Part shown: one piece after another, positions 1 to 6,010 of the stretch
Numbering within the stretch: position 1 is the first letter of the stretch
How the letters are laid out: every line of letters begins with the position of its first letter
Assembly (NCBI GenBank): GCA_020634555.1
Contig: JACKBK010000075.1
Span: forward strand, 1-6,046
Source of the DNA: Caldilineae bacterium
GTDB lineage: Bacteria > Chloroflexota > Anaerolineae > JAAEKA01
DNA: 6,046 nt
Reading direction: 5' to 3'
The notes under the pieces: generated by a model
What the model was told of the DNA's origin: nothing
The model's input: only the letters and a program-made list of their open reading frames with translations
Databases searched by the model: none
Translations under genes and position numbers: made by a program

Positions 1-1
1 A

Positions 2-19
2 GGCGCGAAGGCTGCGAAG
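2..19. repeat. CGCGAAG-type repeat fragment at the left edge
   Basis: This stretch carries CGCGAAG at 4-10 and the related TGCGAAG at 13-19. It matches 16 of 18 positions of the segment at 5854-5871 in the same orientation; the two mismatches are a swapped CT/TC. It is probably the end of a longer intergenic repeat extending beyond the window. Its function is unknown. Confidence 0.5.
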
Positions 20-101
20 TGCCCACCGGGACCAGGGATGGTCAGTGCGTTGATAGGCCCAATTGTGCGGACAACGAATTCCGGTAGCCGCTCGCATGTT
101 G

Positions 102-107
102 TATAAT
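102..107 (+). promoter_or_regulatory. Probable -10 promoter element (TATAAT)
   Basis: A perfect TATAAT lies 22 bases before the chosen GTG start of the first gene. No good -35 box is seen at the expected distance; the hexamer at 79-84 is TTCCGG. Transcription would begin near 113-115, giving a short leader that still contains the ribosome binding site. The promoter would serve the small-protein/nucleotidyltransferase pair and possibly the next gene. Confidence 0.5.
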
Positions 108-115
108 GTACAGAC

Positions 116-122
116 GAGAGGA
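116..122 (+). promoter_or_regulatory. Ribosome binding site deciding a GTG start
   Basis: GAGAGGA sits about 8 bases before the GTG at 130. This favours GTG 130 over the in-frame ATG at 106, which overlaps the -10 box and would lie upstream of any plausible transcript start. Confidence 0.55.
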
Positions 123-129
123 TGCTACC

Positions 130-351
130 GTGAATAAACCACAACCGGCCGCGCCGGTACAACGGACCATTGCCCCAGTGGTGCGAAAAGTCAGGCTAAC
201 CGAACAGACCAGCGACTACGCTTTCTGGCAGACGCAATCACATGAGGCGCGCCTGGCAGCACTGGAAGAAATCAGACGGGAATACTACGGCTGGACCGAT
301 GAAACTGAGCCGCGACTTCAGAGAGTTTATCGAATCGTTAAACGCCAATGA
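130..351 (+). CDS. Small companion (antitoxin-like) protein of a nucleotidyltransferase
   Basis: This encodes 73 residues from a GTG start chosen by the ribosome binding site GAGAGGA; an ATG at 106 is in frame but overlaps the -10 box. The N-terminal third is rich in proline, alanine and valine and looks unstructured. The C-terminal part is charged and helical, with the pattern DYAFW, then RLAALEEIRREY, then RVYRIVKR at the end. I recognise this as the kind of small protein often encoded directly before a short nucleotidyltransferase in Chloroflexota and Cyanobacteria, but I cannot give it a firm family name. The last 53 bases overlap the nucleotidyltransferase gene in another frame, so the two are probably translationally coupled. 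By analogy with such pairs it may act as an antitoxin or binding partner; that role is inference. No DNA-binding motif is evident. Confidence 0.7.
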   Translation: MNKPQPAAPVQRTIAPVVRKVRLTEQTSDYAFWQTQSHEARLAALEEIRREYYGWTDETEPRLQRVYRIVKRQ

Positions 352-739
352 TGTCCGCTACCTGGTGGTTGGCGGCTATGCCGTAGCCCTGCACGGCTAT
401 CCACGGCTGACCAAGGATCTGGACATCTGGCTTTGGCTGGAGGCAGAAAACGCCGCCAGGGTGGTAAACGCTCTGGCTGATTTCGGCTTTGCGTCACTTG
501 GTCTCCGGGTCGAGGATTTCCTGGTTCCCGACCAGATCATCCAGCTAGGCTACCCTCCCAATCGCATTGACCTGATCACCACACTGCCGGGGGTGGATTT
601 CGACACGTGCTTCGACCAGCGAGATGTTGTCATGCTTGGCGACGTTTCTGTAAACTTCATCGACCGCGAGAATCTCAAACGCAACAAGCAAGCTTCAGGG
701 CGGCTGCAAGACCTGGCTGACCTGGAAAATCTGGAATAG
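299..739 (+). CDS. AbiEii/MNT-like nucleotidyltransferase (possible toxin)
   Basis: This encodes 146 residues. The start ATG 299 is preferred over the earlier in-frame ATG 242 because the family-like sequence begins MKLSRDFREF; the 19 extra residues have no family character. The DNA polymerase beta-type fold is indicated by VVGGYAVALHG with Gly25-Gly26, followed by KDLDIW with the metal-binding Asp40 and Asp42. The likely third acidic residue is Asp91 in RIDLIT. The C-terminal helix has Lys130, Arg135 and a DLADLE stretch typical of AbiEii-like enzymes. The enzyme would be cytosolic and transfer a nucleotide from an NTP to a target; in studied relatives the target is tRNA or a partner protein. 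The substrate here is unknown. It overlaps the preceding small gene by 53 bases and no strong ribosome binding site is seen, which suggests coupling. It may belong to the DUF6036-type group. The toxin role is inferred; the fold call is fairly secure. Confidence 0.8.
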   Translation: MKLSRDFREFIESLNANDVRYLVVGGYAVALHGYPRLTKDLDIWLWLEAENAARVVNALADFGFASLGLRVEDFLVPDQIIQLGYPPNRIDLITTLPGVDFDTCFDQRDVVMLGDVSVNFIDRENLKRNKQASGRLQDLADLENLE

Positions 740-759
740 TCCGCCCACTCTCTTCAGCC

Positions 760-1473
760 GTGACCATAGGGAGGGTCGTCATACAAATCACTACCCCAAC
801 CGAACTCACCGACGTTCTCTGGGAAGGAATGCTGGAGCCGCCGGTTGTAACGCGCTCCGACCACAGCCTGCGCGCATCCATCGGCCGCCCGGCGCAGTGG
901 TCGGACGGCCAGGTGCTGGGCGACAAGTGGCAGCCGCCGCTGGGCGGTGGCCGCTACTACCTGCTGCGCCTGGCATTTTCGCTGCGACCCAGCGAGCGTA
1001 GCCGGGCCAGCATTAGCGCGGCCGACTTCTGCCTGCGCCTACACGCCCAGGCCGGCCAGCAAGCGGTCGTGTTCGACGCCTATCCACAGGAGCAACTGGT
1101 GGAGCAGGACCGTTCGGTGACGCTGGGCATCGGACCCGCCTTCAAGCTGGGAACGGTGGACGTGGAGGTGGCCAAGGCCGAGACGACCATCGACTTCGGG
1201 CGCGCGATCCCTGTGATCCACAGCGACGGGCTGGCCGAGGCCGCGTTCTGCTGGCGCTACAGCGTCCATCGCCGTCAACCGCTGACGGGCAGCCGCCTGA
1301 TGTACGCGATCGTGCATCTGCCGGCCGGTATGGCGCGCAGCCTGGCCACGATGGAGCTGGCCGTGACCACACAGGACGCCCTGGGTCCCATCCTCCTCTC
1401 CCCGCCCGAGCGCGACTTGAGCAAGCTGCGCTGGATGGTAGGCGAGGGCCCAACTTCACCCGCGGCGGGTTGA
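760..1473 (+). CDS. Unrecognised strand-rich protein upstream of the CHAT gene
   Basis: The open frame is 237 residues from GTG 760. The true start is uncertain. GTG 760 has no upstream ribosome binding site. A strong GGGAGGG at 769-775 is followed at 781 by ATA, not a standard start. ATG 829 has GGAAGGA directly against it, too close to be ideal. I do not recognise the family. No signal peptide, membrane segment or enzyme motif is seen. Composition alternates hydrophobic and polar residues with many Thr, Val and Gly (for example RYYLLRLAFSL and LMYAIVHLPAG), suggesting a soluble beta-rich fold. The C-terminal end has a conserved-looking KLRWMVGEG before a short Pro/Ala tail. GC-rich third positions support real coding. 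It lies 20 bases after the nucleotidyltransferase and 196 bases before the CHAT gene. Partner, adaptor or protease substrate of the CHAT protein are possible roles, by position only. Confidence 0.7.
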   Translation: MTIGRVVIQITTPTELTDVLWEGMLEPPVVTRSDHSLRASIGRPAQWSDGQVLGDKWQPPLGGGRYYLLRLAFSLRPSERSRASISAADFCLRLHAQAGQQAVVFDAYPQEQLVEQDRSVTLGIGPAFKLGTVDVEVAKAETTIDFGRAIPVIHSDGLAEAAFCWRYSVHRRQPLTGSRLMYAIVHLPAGMARSLATMELAVTTQDALGPILLSPPERDLSKLRWMVGEGPTSPAAG

Positions 1474-1593
1474 GCGCCCGCCGGAGGCTCCCCTGCGCTC
1501 CGCTCCTGGGTGCTACGCAAAGCCATCCGGCTACGAGGTGCAAGCCCGCTGGACTACGGAATCCACAGGCCCGGAGGGCCTTCCACGTTGTAG

Positions 1594-1615
1594 CCCGATC
1601 CGTTGTACGGTCGGG
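1594..1615. repeat. Imperfect hairpin in the gap before the CHAT gene
   Basis: CCCGATCCG (1594-1602) and CGGTCGGG (1608-1615) pair as an 8-base-pair stem with one bulged A and a 5-base loop. A smaller stem, AGGCCC/GGGCCT around GGA, precedes it at 1567-1581. Neither is followed by a T run, so they are not convincing intrinsic terminators. The 1474-1669 gap holds no credible gene; these structures may be repeat remnants. Confidence 0.35.
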
Positions 1616-1657
1616 CGGCCGCACACCCACAGAATCTGCCAGAATCGGCCACATCTT

Positions 1658-1661
1658 GGAG
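1658..1661 (+). promoter_or_regulatory. Ribosome binding site for the CHAT gene
   Basis: GGAG lies 8 bases before ATG 1670. It supports that ATG over upstream in-frame candidates such as ATG 1538, whose extra 44 residues read like translated intergenic DNA. Confidence 0.6.
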
Positions 1662-1669
1662 CATCATTC

Positions 1670-4600
1670 ATGGAACTCATCCTCCGCTTCGCTCGCCTGG
1701 ACCGCGACCTGCCCTTCGACGCGCCGGTGCCTGTCACTGTCCACTTCGACAGCAGTGACAGTGAGACTTTCGACTTCCGCAACCCGCTGGCGGACGCCGA
1801 CCTGACCGACCTACGCTGGTACATCGAGCGCTACCCGCTCTGGCCGGTGGGGCCGGACTACGACCGCGCCGAGGCGCTGCAAGCCAGGCTGCCACGGCTC
1901 GGCCGCGCCCTGTTCGACGCGGTCTTCGACCGGTCGGCCACGGCCATGCGCCTGTGGGAGCGCTTCGACGGGCGGCGCGACGGCGCGGAACCCGCCACCG
2001 TGGTCGTGGACACCACCGAGCCGCGCATCCTGCGCCTGCCCTGGGAGCTGCTGGCCGATGAGGGCGGCTACCTGTTCAGCAAGCAGCCGCCGGTCCACGT
2101 GCGCCGGCGTATGCACCGCAGCCGCGACTTGCGCGTGCGCCCCTTCCAGCCGCCGGTGCGCCTGCTGGTGGTAGTCAGCCGGCCGGCGGGCACGGGCTTC
2201 ATCGACCCGCGCAGCTCGGCCGCACCGCTGCTGGACGCGCTCGACCCGCTGGGTGATGCGGTGGCGGTAGAGTTCCTGCGCCCGCCCACCCTGGCCGCGC
2301 TGAACGCCCGCCTGCGCGACCCCGACGCGCCGCCCGTGCATGTGGTGCACTTCGACGGCCACGGCGTCTACGACCCGGCGGTGGGGCTGGGCTTCCTGCT
2401 CTTCGAGGACGACCGGCAGGAGCGCCATGACGTCGACGCCGAGCAACTGGGCGCGCTGCTCAACGAGTGCGGCATCCCGCTGATGGTGCTGGACGCCTGC
2501 CAGACCGCCATGCCCGACGAGCGCAACCCCTTCGCCAGCGTCGCGGCCCGGCTGATCGAGTCGGGCGTCGGGGCGATCGTGGCCATGAACTACAGCGTGC
2601 TGGTGGAGACCGCCAAACGGCTCACCGGCCACCTGTATCGCGGGCTGGCCCAGGGCAAGGCGGTCAGCGCCGCGCTGGACGACGCCCGCCTGCAACTGCT
2701 GGCCGACAGCAAGCGTCTCACCCTGCACCGCCCCGGCAACGTCGAGGAGACCATCCACCTGCAAGACTGGTTCGTGCCCGCGCTCTACAGCCAGGAAGCC
2801 GTGCTGCGCCCCTTCACCCCTCACCCTACGCTTCGCAGTCTCCCAAAGGGAGAGGGAACCTCGGACAGACCCCCTCTCCCCGCCGGGGAGAGGGGAGGGG
2901 TGAGGGGCGTTCCTCGCCAGCCCGCGCGCGCCGGCTTCCCGCCTGAGCCGCAGTACGGCTTCCATGGGCGCGCCCGCGAGCTGCTGGCCCTGGAGCGCGC
3001 CTTTGCCGTGAAGTCCATCGTCGTGCTGCACGGATTCGGCGGGCAGGGCAAGACCAGCCTGGCGACCCACGCCGCCCACTGGCTGATGCGCACCGGCCTG
3101 TTTCAGCGCGCGGCCTTCGTCTCCTTCGAGAGCGGCGCCGGCCTGGAGGTCGTGCTGGCCGAGCTGGGCAACGCGCTGGTGGGCGACAACTTCGCCATCC
3201 ACGAAGGCGACCCGGTGGCGGCCATCGACCAGGCCCTTGCCGAACAACCCACCCTGGTGGTCTTCGACAACGTCGAGAGCATCCTGCCCAACGGCGACGT
3301 CCCCCTCCCCACCGACGCCCTGCACTCCCTCCTCAACGCCGCCGCGCAGTGGTTCCCTCCGCTGTCCGATCACCGGTCACCGTTTACCGTTCACCCCTCC
3401 TCCCGCCTGCTGGTTACCACCCGCGACCCCAACCTCCCCCACCCCGCCTTCCAGCCCGGCCGCAGCGCGCGCCGCATAGAGCTGCCCGGCCTGGACATGG
3501 CCGACGCGCTGGAGTTCGCCGGCATGGTCTTGCAGGAGCTGAGCCTGCCGCGGCCGCCGAGGGAGAGCCTGAGCCGCTTCATGGACTTCCTGGGCGGCCA
3601 CCCGCTCTCCATCCAACTGGTGTTGCCGGCGTTGCGCGATGTACCCGACGTGGAGCAGCTGATCAGCGAGTTCGACGCGCTGCTGCCCGGCTTCACCGCG
3701 GGCGAGGGCAAGGCGCGCAACCAGTCGCTGGAGGTCAGCCTGCGCTTCTCGCTGCGCCGGCTGGGGGAGGAGGCGCAGGCTGTTCTGCCGCGGCTGGCGG
3801 TGTTCCAGGGGGGTGCCTGGGAGCCCAACCTGCTGGCTATCACCAAGATCGATCCGGCGACCTGGGCCAGCCTCAAACCGGCTCTGGCCAACGCCGCGCT
3901 GGTGCACCTGGAGAAGATCCCCGGCGTCAGTGTACCCTACGTCCACTTCCACCCCACTCTGGCGCCCTTCTTGGCCCGCCAGGTACCGGCCGATCAGCGC
4001 GCGGCGCTGGAGGAGCGCTATTGGCAGGAGTACTACCGGTTCGCCAACTACCTCTACAATAACGACAGCAAGGCACCCCACCAGATCCGCGCGCTGGCCG
4101 CGCTCGAGCTGCCCAACCTGAAGACCGGCCTGCGCCTGGCCCTGGCCGCCGGTGCGCTGGACGAGGCGGTGGACTTCGCCGAGCGCATCAACCGCATCCT
4201 GAACGTTTTCGGGCGCTGGCGGGAGCGGGATGAGGTGATGGGACTGGTAGAGCGGGAAATTGGTAGATTGGGAATTTGGGAAGGGAATATCACGAAGGCG
4301 GAGTACCTTATGGAGAGCGGGCGGGGAGAGCGGTTATTGCAGATGGGACAGGCGGTGGAGGCGGAGGAGGTGTTTCGGGCGCTGTTGGGGCGGCTGGAGG
4401 CGGGTGTGGCCTACGATGTCGAGGACGTCGGCTACGACCGTGCTGGTACTCTGTATTTTCTGGGCAGATGTTTACAGACTCAGGGCCATCCCGCGAAGGC
4501 GGCAACGCAGTACCGGGCCGCGATCTCCGCTGCCGAAGTCTTGCTCCAGACGGAGCAGGTGCGGCGGGCGGTGGGCGTCATCCACACCGACCTGGCCGTT

Positions 4601-5392
4601 GTGCTGATGGACGCTGGGCAGTTTGGCGAGGCGAAGCGAGAATACGAGGCAGGTCTGGAGATCATCCGCGCCGTTGACGACGACCGCACTGAGGCCGTGA
4701 CCCTCGCTCACCTAGGCACGCTGGCGCTAAGGCAGAATGACCTGGCTGAAGCCCGGCGCCTGTATCTGGAGGCACTGGCGGTCTTCCGCTGCATGGGCGA
4801 AGCGCAGACGGAGGCAGTGGCTTGGCACCAGTTGGGCAGGGTGGCGCAGGAGGACCGCGACTGGGACGAGGCCGAACGCTGCTACAAGGAGAGCCTGGCG
4901 ATCGAGGAGCGAATGGGCGATATGGCCGGCGCGGCCCGGACCTCCAACCAGCTCGCTATCGTCGCCGTGAACGCTGGCCGGTCGGCCGAAGCCGAACGCT
5001 GGTACCGACGCGCAATTGAATTGGATACGAAAACAGGCGACAGACTGGGCATTGCTTTCGACTTCAATAACCTCGCCGGCCTCCTGCTCGCCCATGACCG
5101 CCTGGACGAGGCCGAGAGCTACGCCCACCGGGCGCGGGAGATCAAGGAGACGCTGGACCTGTCGGCCAAGCCATGGACGACATTCGCCATCCTGGCCCGG
5201 ATCGCTGAGCGCCGCGGCTGGCCGGAGGAGGCCCGCCGCGGCGCAAGGAGCAGGAGACGTTTACGGCGTTTGCGGGGAGTGAGGCGCGGCTGCCGCAGTG
5301 GGGTGGCCCCTTGGCACAAGCGGTTGTCGCGGCCGGACGCGGAGACAGTCAGGCAAAAACGCAAGTCGAGGGGAGTTTCGACCAGTTGCTAG
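1670..5392 (+). CDS. CHAT protease / NB-ARC ATPase / TPR protein, 3' end frameshifted
   Basis: This frame gives 1240 residues; ATG 1670 is supported by GGAG 8 bases upstream. Residues 1-100 are an N-terminal region with a DLRWYIERYPLW stretch common in this family. About 115-380 is the caspase-like CHAT domain: LPWELLADEGG, then HFDGHG with likely catalytic His231, then LDACQT with catalytic Cys277. Residues 383-413 are encoded by a palindromic repeat. The NB-ARC/STAND ATPase follows, opening YGFHGR near 429, with P-loop GFGGQGKT 455-462, Walker B LVVFDN 529-534, RLLVTTRD 579-586 and GGHPLS 642-647. A winged-helix-like region lies near 690-760, and TPRs run from about 880 to 1190. From about residue 1190 the frame turns arginine-rich and meaningless, because the real tail continues in another frame. 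The known family logic is TPR sensor, ATPase switch and protease effector. The native substrate and trigger are unknown. All catalytic residues are intact. Confidence 0.9.
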   Translation: MELILRFARLDRDLPFDAPVPVTVHFDSSDSETFDFRNPLADADLTDLRWYIERYPLWPVGPDYDRAEALQARLPRLGRALFDAVFDRSATAMRLWERFDGRRDGAEPATVVVDTTEPRILRLPWELLADEGGYLFSKQPPVHVRRRMHRSRDLRVRPFQPPVRLLVVVSRPAGTGFIDPRSSAAPLLDALDPLGDAVAVEFLRPPTLAALNARLRDPDAPPVHVVHFDGHGVYDPAVGLGFLLFEDDRQERHDVDAEQLGALLNECGIPLMVLDACQTAMPDERNPFASVAARLIESGVGAIVAMNYSVLVETAKRLTGHLYRGLAQGKAVSAALDDARLQLLADSKRLTLHRPGNVEETIHLQDWFVPALYSQEAVLRPFTPHPTLRSLPKGEGTSDRPPLPAGERGGVRGVPRQPARAGFPPEPQYGFHGRARELLALERAFAVKSIVVLHGFGGQGKTSLATHAAHWLMRTGLFQRAAFVSFESGAGLEVVLAELGNALVGDNFAIHEGDPVAAIDQALAEQPTLVVFDNVESILPNGDVPLPTDALHSLLNAAAQWFPPLSDHRSPFTVHPSSRLLVTTRDPNLPHPAFQPGRSARRIELPGLDMADALEFAGMVLQELSLPRPPRESLSRFMDFLGGHPLSIQLVLPALRDVPDVEQLISEFDALLPGFTAGEGKARNQSLEVSLRFSLRRLGEEAQAVLPRLAVFQGGAWEPNLLAITKIDPATWASLKPALANAALVHLEKIPGVSVPYVHFHPTLAPFLARQVPADQRAALEERYWQEYYRFANYLYNNDSKAPHQIRALAALELPNLKTGLRLALAAGALDEAVDFAERINRILNVFGRWRERDEVMGLVEREIGRLGIWEGNITKAEYLMESGRGERLLQMGQAVEAEEVFRALLGRLEAGVAYDVEDVGYDRAGTLYFLGRCLQTQGHPAKAATQYRAAISAAEVLLQTEQVRRAVGVIHTDLAVVLMDAGQFGEAKREYEAGLEIIRAVDDDRTEAVTLAHLGTLALRQNDLAEARRLYLEALAVFRCMGEAQTEAVAWHQLGRVAQEDRDWDEAERCYKESLAIEERMGDMAGAARTSNQLAIVAVNAGRSAEAERWYRRAIELDTKTGDRLGIAFDFNNLAGLLLAHDRLDEAESYAHRAREIKETLDLSAKPWTTFAILARIAERRGWPEEARRGARSRRRLRRLRGVRRGCRSGVAPWHKRLSRPDAETVRQKRKSRGVSTSC
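2817..2907. repeat. Palindromic MITE/REP-like element inside the CHAT gene
   Basis: The outer ends CCCCTCACCC (2817-2826) and GGGTGAGGGG (2898-2907) are perfect 10-base inverted repeats. Inside are two hairpins. TCTCCC/GGGAGA (2839-2853) has an AAA loop. CCCCTCTCCCC/GGGGAGAGGGG (2871-2895) is a perfect 11-base-pair stem with a GCC loop. The element is read through in frame as residues of about 383-413, a Pro/Gly/Arg-rich linker between the CHAT and ATPase domains. No clear target-site duplication is seen. This style of repeat is usually intergenic; finding it in coding sequence is unusual. Confidence 0.8.
3368..3395 (+). repeat. Four tandem 7-base units within the ATPase domain
   Basis: Units GATCACC, GGTCACC, GTTTACC and GTTCACC follow one another without gaps. 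They encode part of SDHRSPFTVHPS (residues about 566-577), between Walker B and the RLLVTTRD strand. The composition differs from the flanking NB-ARC sequence, so this looks like a short repeat inserted in a surface loop with the frame kept. Confidence 0.6.
4255..4290 (+). repeat. AT-richer tandem-like patch before the TPR region
   Basis: The patch contains near-repeats of ATTGG / GGGAATT-type units (ATTGGTAG, ATTGGGA, ATTTGGGA, AGGGAAT). It is markedly more AT-rich than the surrounding gene. It encodes roughly residues 863-874, ending REIGRLGIWEGNI, just before a normal-looking KAEYLMESGRGE helix. It is probably a degenerate short tandem repeat taken into the coding sequence. The boundaries are approximate. 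Confidence 0.4.
5237..5238 (+). other. Frameshift point in the CHAT-NB-ARC-TPR gene
   Basis: Upstream, the good frame reads GWPEEAR up to 5236. From 5239 the good frame is RRKEQETFTAFAGSEARLPQW. Only two bases (CG) lie between them, so a net loss of one base (or four) accounts for the shift. The site is in a GC-rich CGCCGCGGCGC run, a context prone to sequencing or assembly error. No classical slippery heptamer is present, so programmed frameshifting is unlikely. Confidence 0.8.
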
Positions 5393-5838
5393 TAGGAAAC
5401 TGGCTGATTGTGGATGCCATCAAGGATATTTGGGCGGGTGAGCGTGACCCGGATGTGCTGACCCAAGGCATTGACCGGAATAGCGCGCTGATCGTGCGAC
5501 GCATCCTCGCCATGCTGGACGCACCCTCATCCCCCACCTCCTCTCCCGCCGATGGCGAGGGGGTGAGGGAGGCCGCGTCGTCGGCGGGGCAGGGCCTCAC
5601 GCTGCCGCAGCTTCTCGACCTGGTGGAGCGGGCGGCGCGCGGGGACCGGGAGTTGGGCGGGCAGTTGTTCGAGGCGCTGCGCGGGATGGCGAGCGACCCC
5701 GGCCAGCCGCCGGAGGTGCGCGCCCTGGGCAAGGTGCTGGTGAGCATCCTGGTCGGCGACCGCGATCCCAACCTGGACGCGCTGCCGCCGCAGATGGCGT
5801 CGGCGGTGCGCGGGATGCTGGCGCGGCTGCGGGAGTAG
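5239..5838 (+). CDS. C-terminal tail of the CHAT-NB-ARC-TPR protein, split off by the frameshift
   Basis: This is 199 residues continuing the large protein in another frame. It is not an independent gene: it has no start codon or ribosome binding site at its beginning, and the first in-frame candidate, TTG 5311, is poorly placed. It opens RRKEQETFTAFAGS, the end of the last TPR helix. A helical tail of the kind I associate with such TPR proteins follows, including AGERDPDVL and ALIVRRILAML. A second similar block, GDRDPNLDALPP followed by AVRGMLARL, lies at the very end, so the tail seems to hold two divergent copies of a module of about 65-70 residues. The two copies are separated by a Pro/Ser/Gly linker encoded by a palindromic repeat (5524-5569). 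If the shift is a sequence error, the complete protein would run from 1670 to 5838 with about 1389 residues. Confidence 0.75.
   Translation, partial: RRKEQETFTAFAGSEARLPQWGGPLAQAVVAAGRGDSQAKTQVEGSFDQLLVGNWLIVDAIKDIWAGERDPDVLTQGIDRNSALIVRRILAMLDAPSSPTSSPADGEGVREAASSAGQGLTLPQLLDLVERAARGDRELGGQLFEALRGMASDPGQPPEVRALGKVLVSILVGDRDPNLDALPPQMASAVRGMLARLRE
5524..5569. repeat. Second palindromic element, in the tail-coding region
   Basis: CCCTCA (5524-5529) faces TGAGGG (5564-5569), and the adjoining CCCCC/GGGGG extends the pairing with a one-base bulge. Inside, CTCTCCCGCC faces GGCGAGGGGG around a GAT loop, with mismatches. In frame it encodes a linker of the type PSSPTSSPADGEGVRE. It resembles, but is not identical to, the element at 2817-2907 and is more degraded. 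Confidence 0.6.
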
Positions 5839-5842
5839 GCTG

Positions 5843-6010
5843 GAGCACGAAGCGGCGCGAAGGTCGCGAAGGTCTCATCACGTTAGGCGCCTCCCTTCAT
5901 GGCTTTACGGTCTAGCCACCCTTGACTATCGGGGCAGCAACACACTCTTGGCGCGGCCTTCGCGCTCCTTCGTGCTTCGTGTTCTTCGCGTTACTTCGTG
6001 CCTTCGTGGT
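5843..6010. repeat. Inverted cluster of CTTCGYG heptamers downstream of the gene
   Basis: The left arm has three copies of CRCGAAG starting at 5846, 5856 and 5865. The right arm has six copies of CTTCGYG starting at 5958, 5968, 5975, 5984, 5994 and 6002. The arms are therefore reverse complements and could fold into an imperfect long hairpin around a spacer of about 84 bases (5873-5956) with no gene in it. The start lies 5 bases after the stop codon. It could halt or stabilise the transcript, but no T run is seen. The region 5839-6046 contains no credible gene. Confidence 0.6.

Noticed and set aside
63..74. Small inverted repeat TTGT/ACAA as an operator
   Set aside because: It is only 4 base pairs with a 4-base loop, too short to distinguish from chance.
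106..129. ATG 106 as start of the first small gene
   Set aside because: It overlaps the TATAAT box and would lie upstream of the predicted transcript start; GTG 130 has a good ribosome binding site.
1538..1669. Upstream extension of the CHAT gene to ATG 1538
   Set aside because: The extra 44 residues resemble translated intergenic DNA including a hairpin, whereas ATG 1670 has a well-placed GGAG and a family-like N-terminus.
1811..3373. Long 520-residue open frame on the minus strand
   Set aside because: It is antisense to the CHAT-NB-ARC coding region and low in complexity (rich in Gln, Gly, Ala, Val and Arg), with no recognisable motif. It is a shadow of GC-rich third positions on the other strand.
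3349..4081. Overlapping open frames of about 234-237 residues on both strands
   Set aside because: They are Pro/Arg/Gly/Ala-rich or Gln/Gly-rich translations of the NB-ARC region in wrong frames; the NB-ARC motifs lie in the main frame.
5230..5250. Programmed ribosomal frameshift
   Set aside because: No slippery heptamer or clear downstream pseudoknot is visible, and the pattern fits a simple one-base loss in a GC-rich run.
5843..6010. CRISPR-like array
   Set aside because: The heptamers are too short, irregularly spaced and present in both orientations, with no spacers of uniform length.
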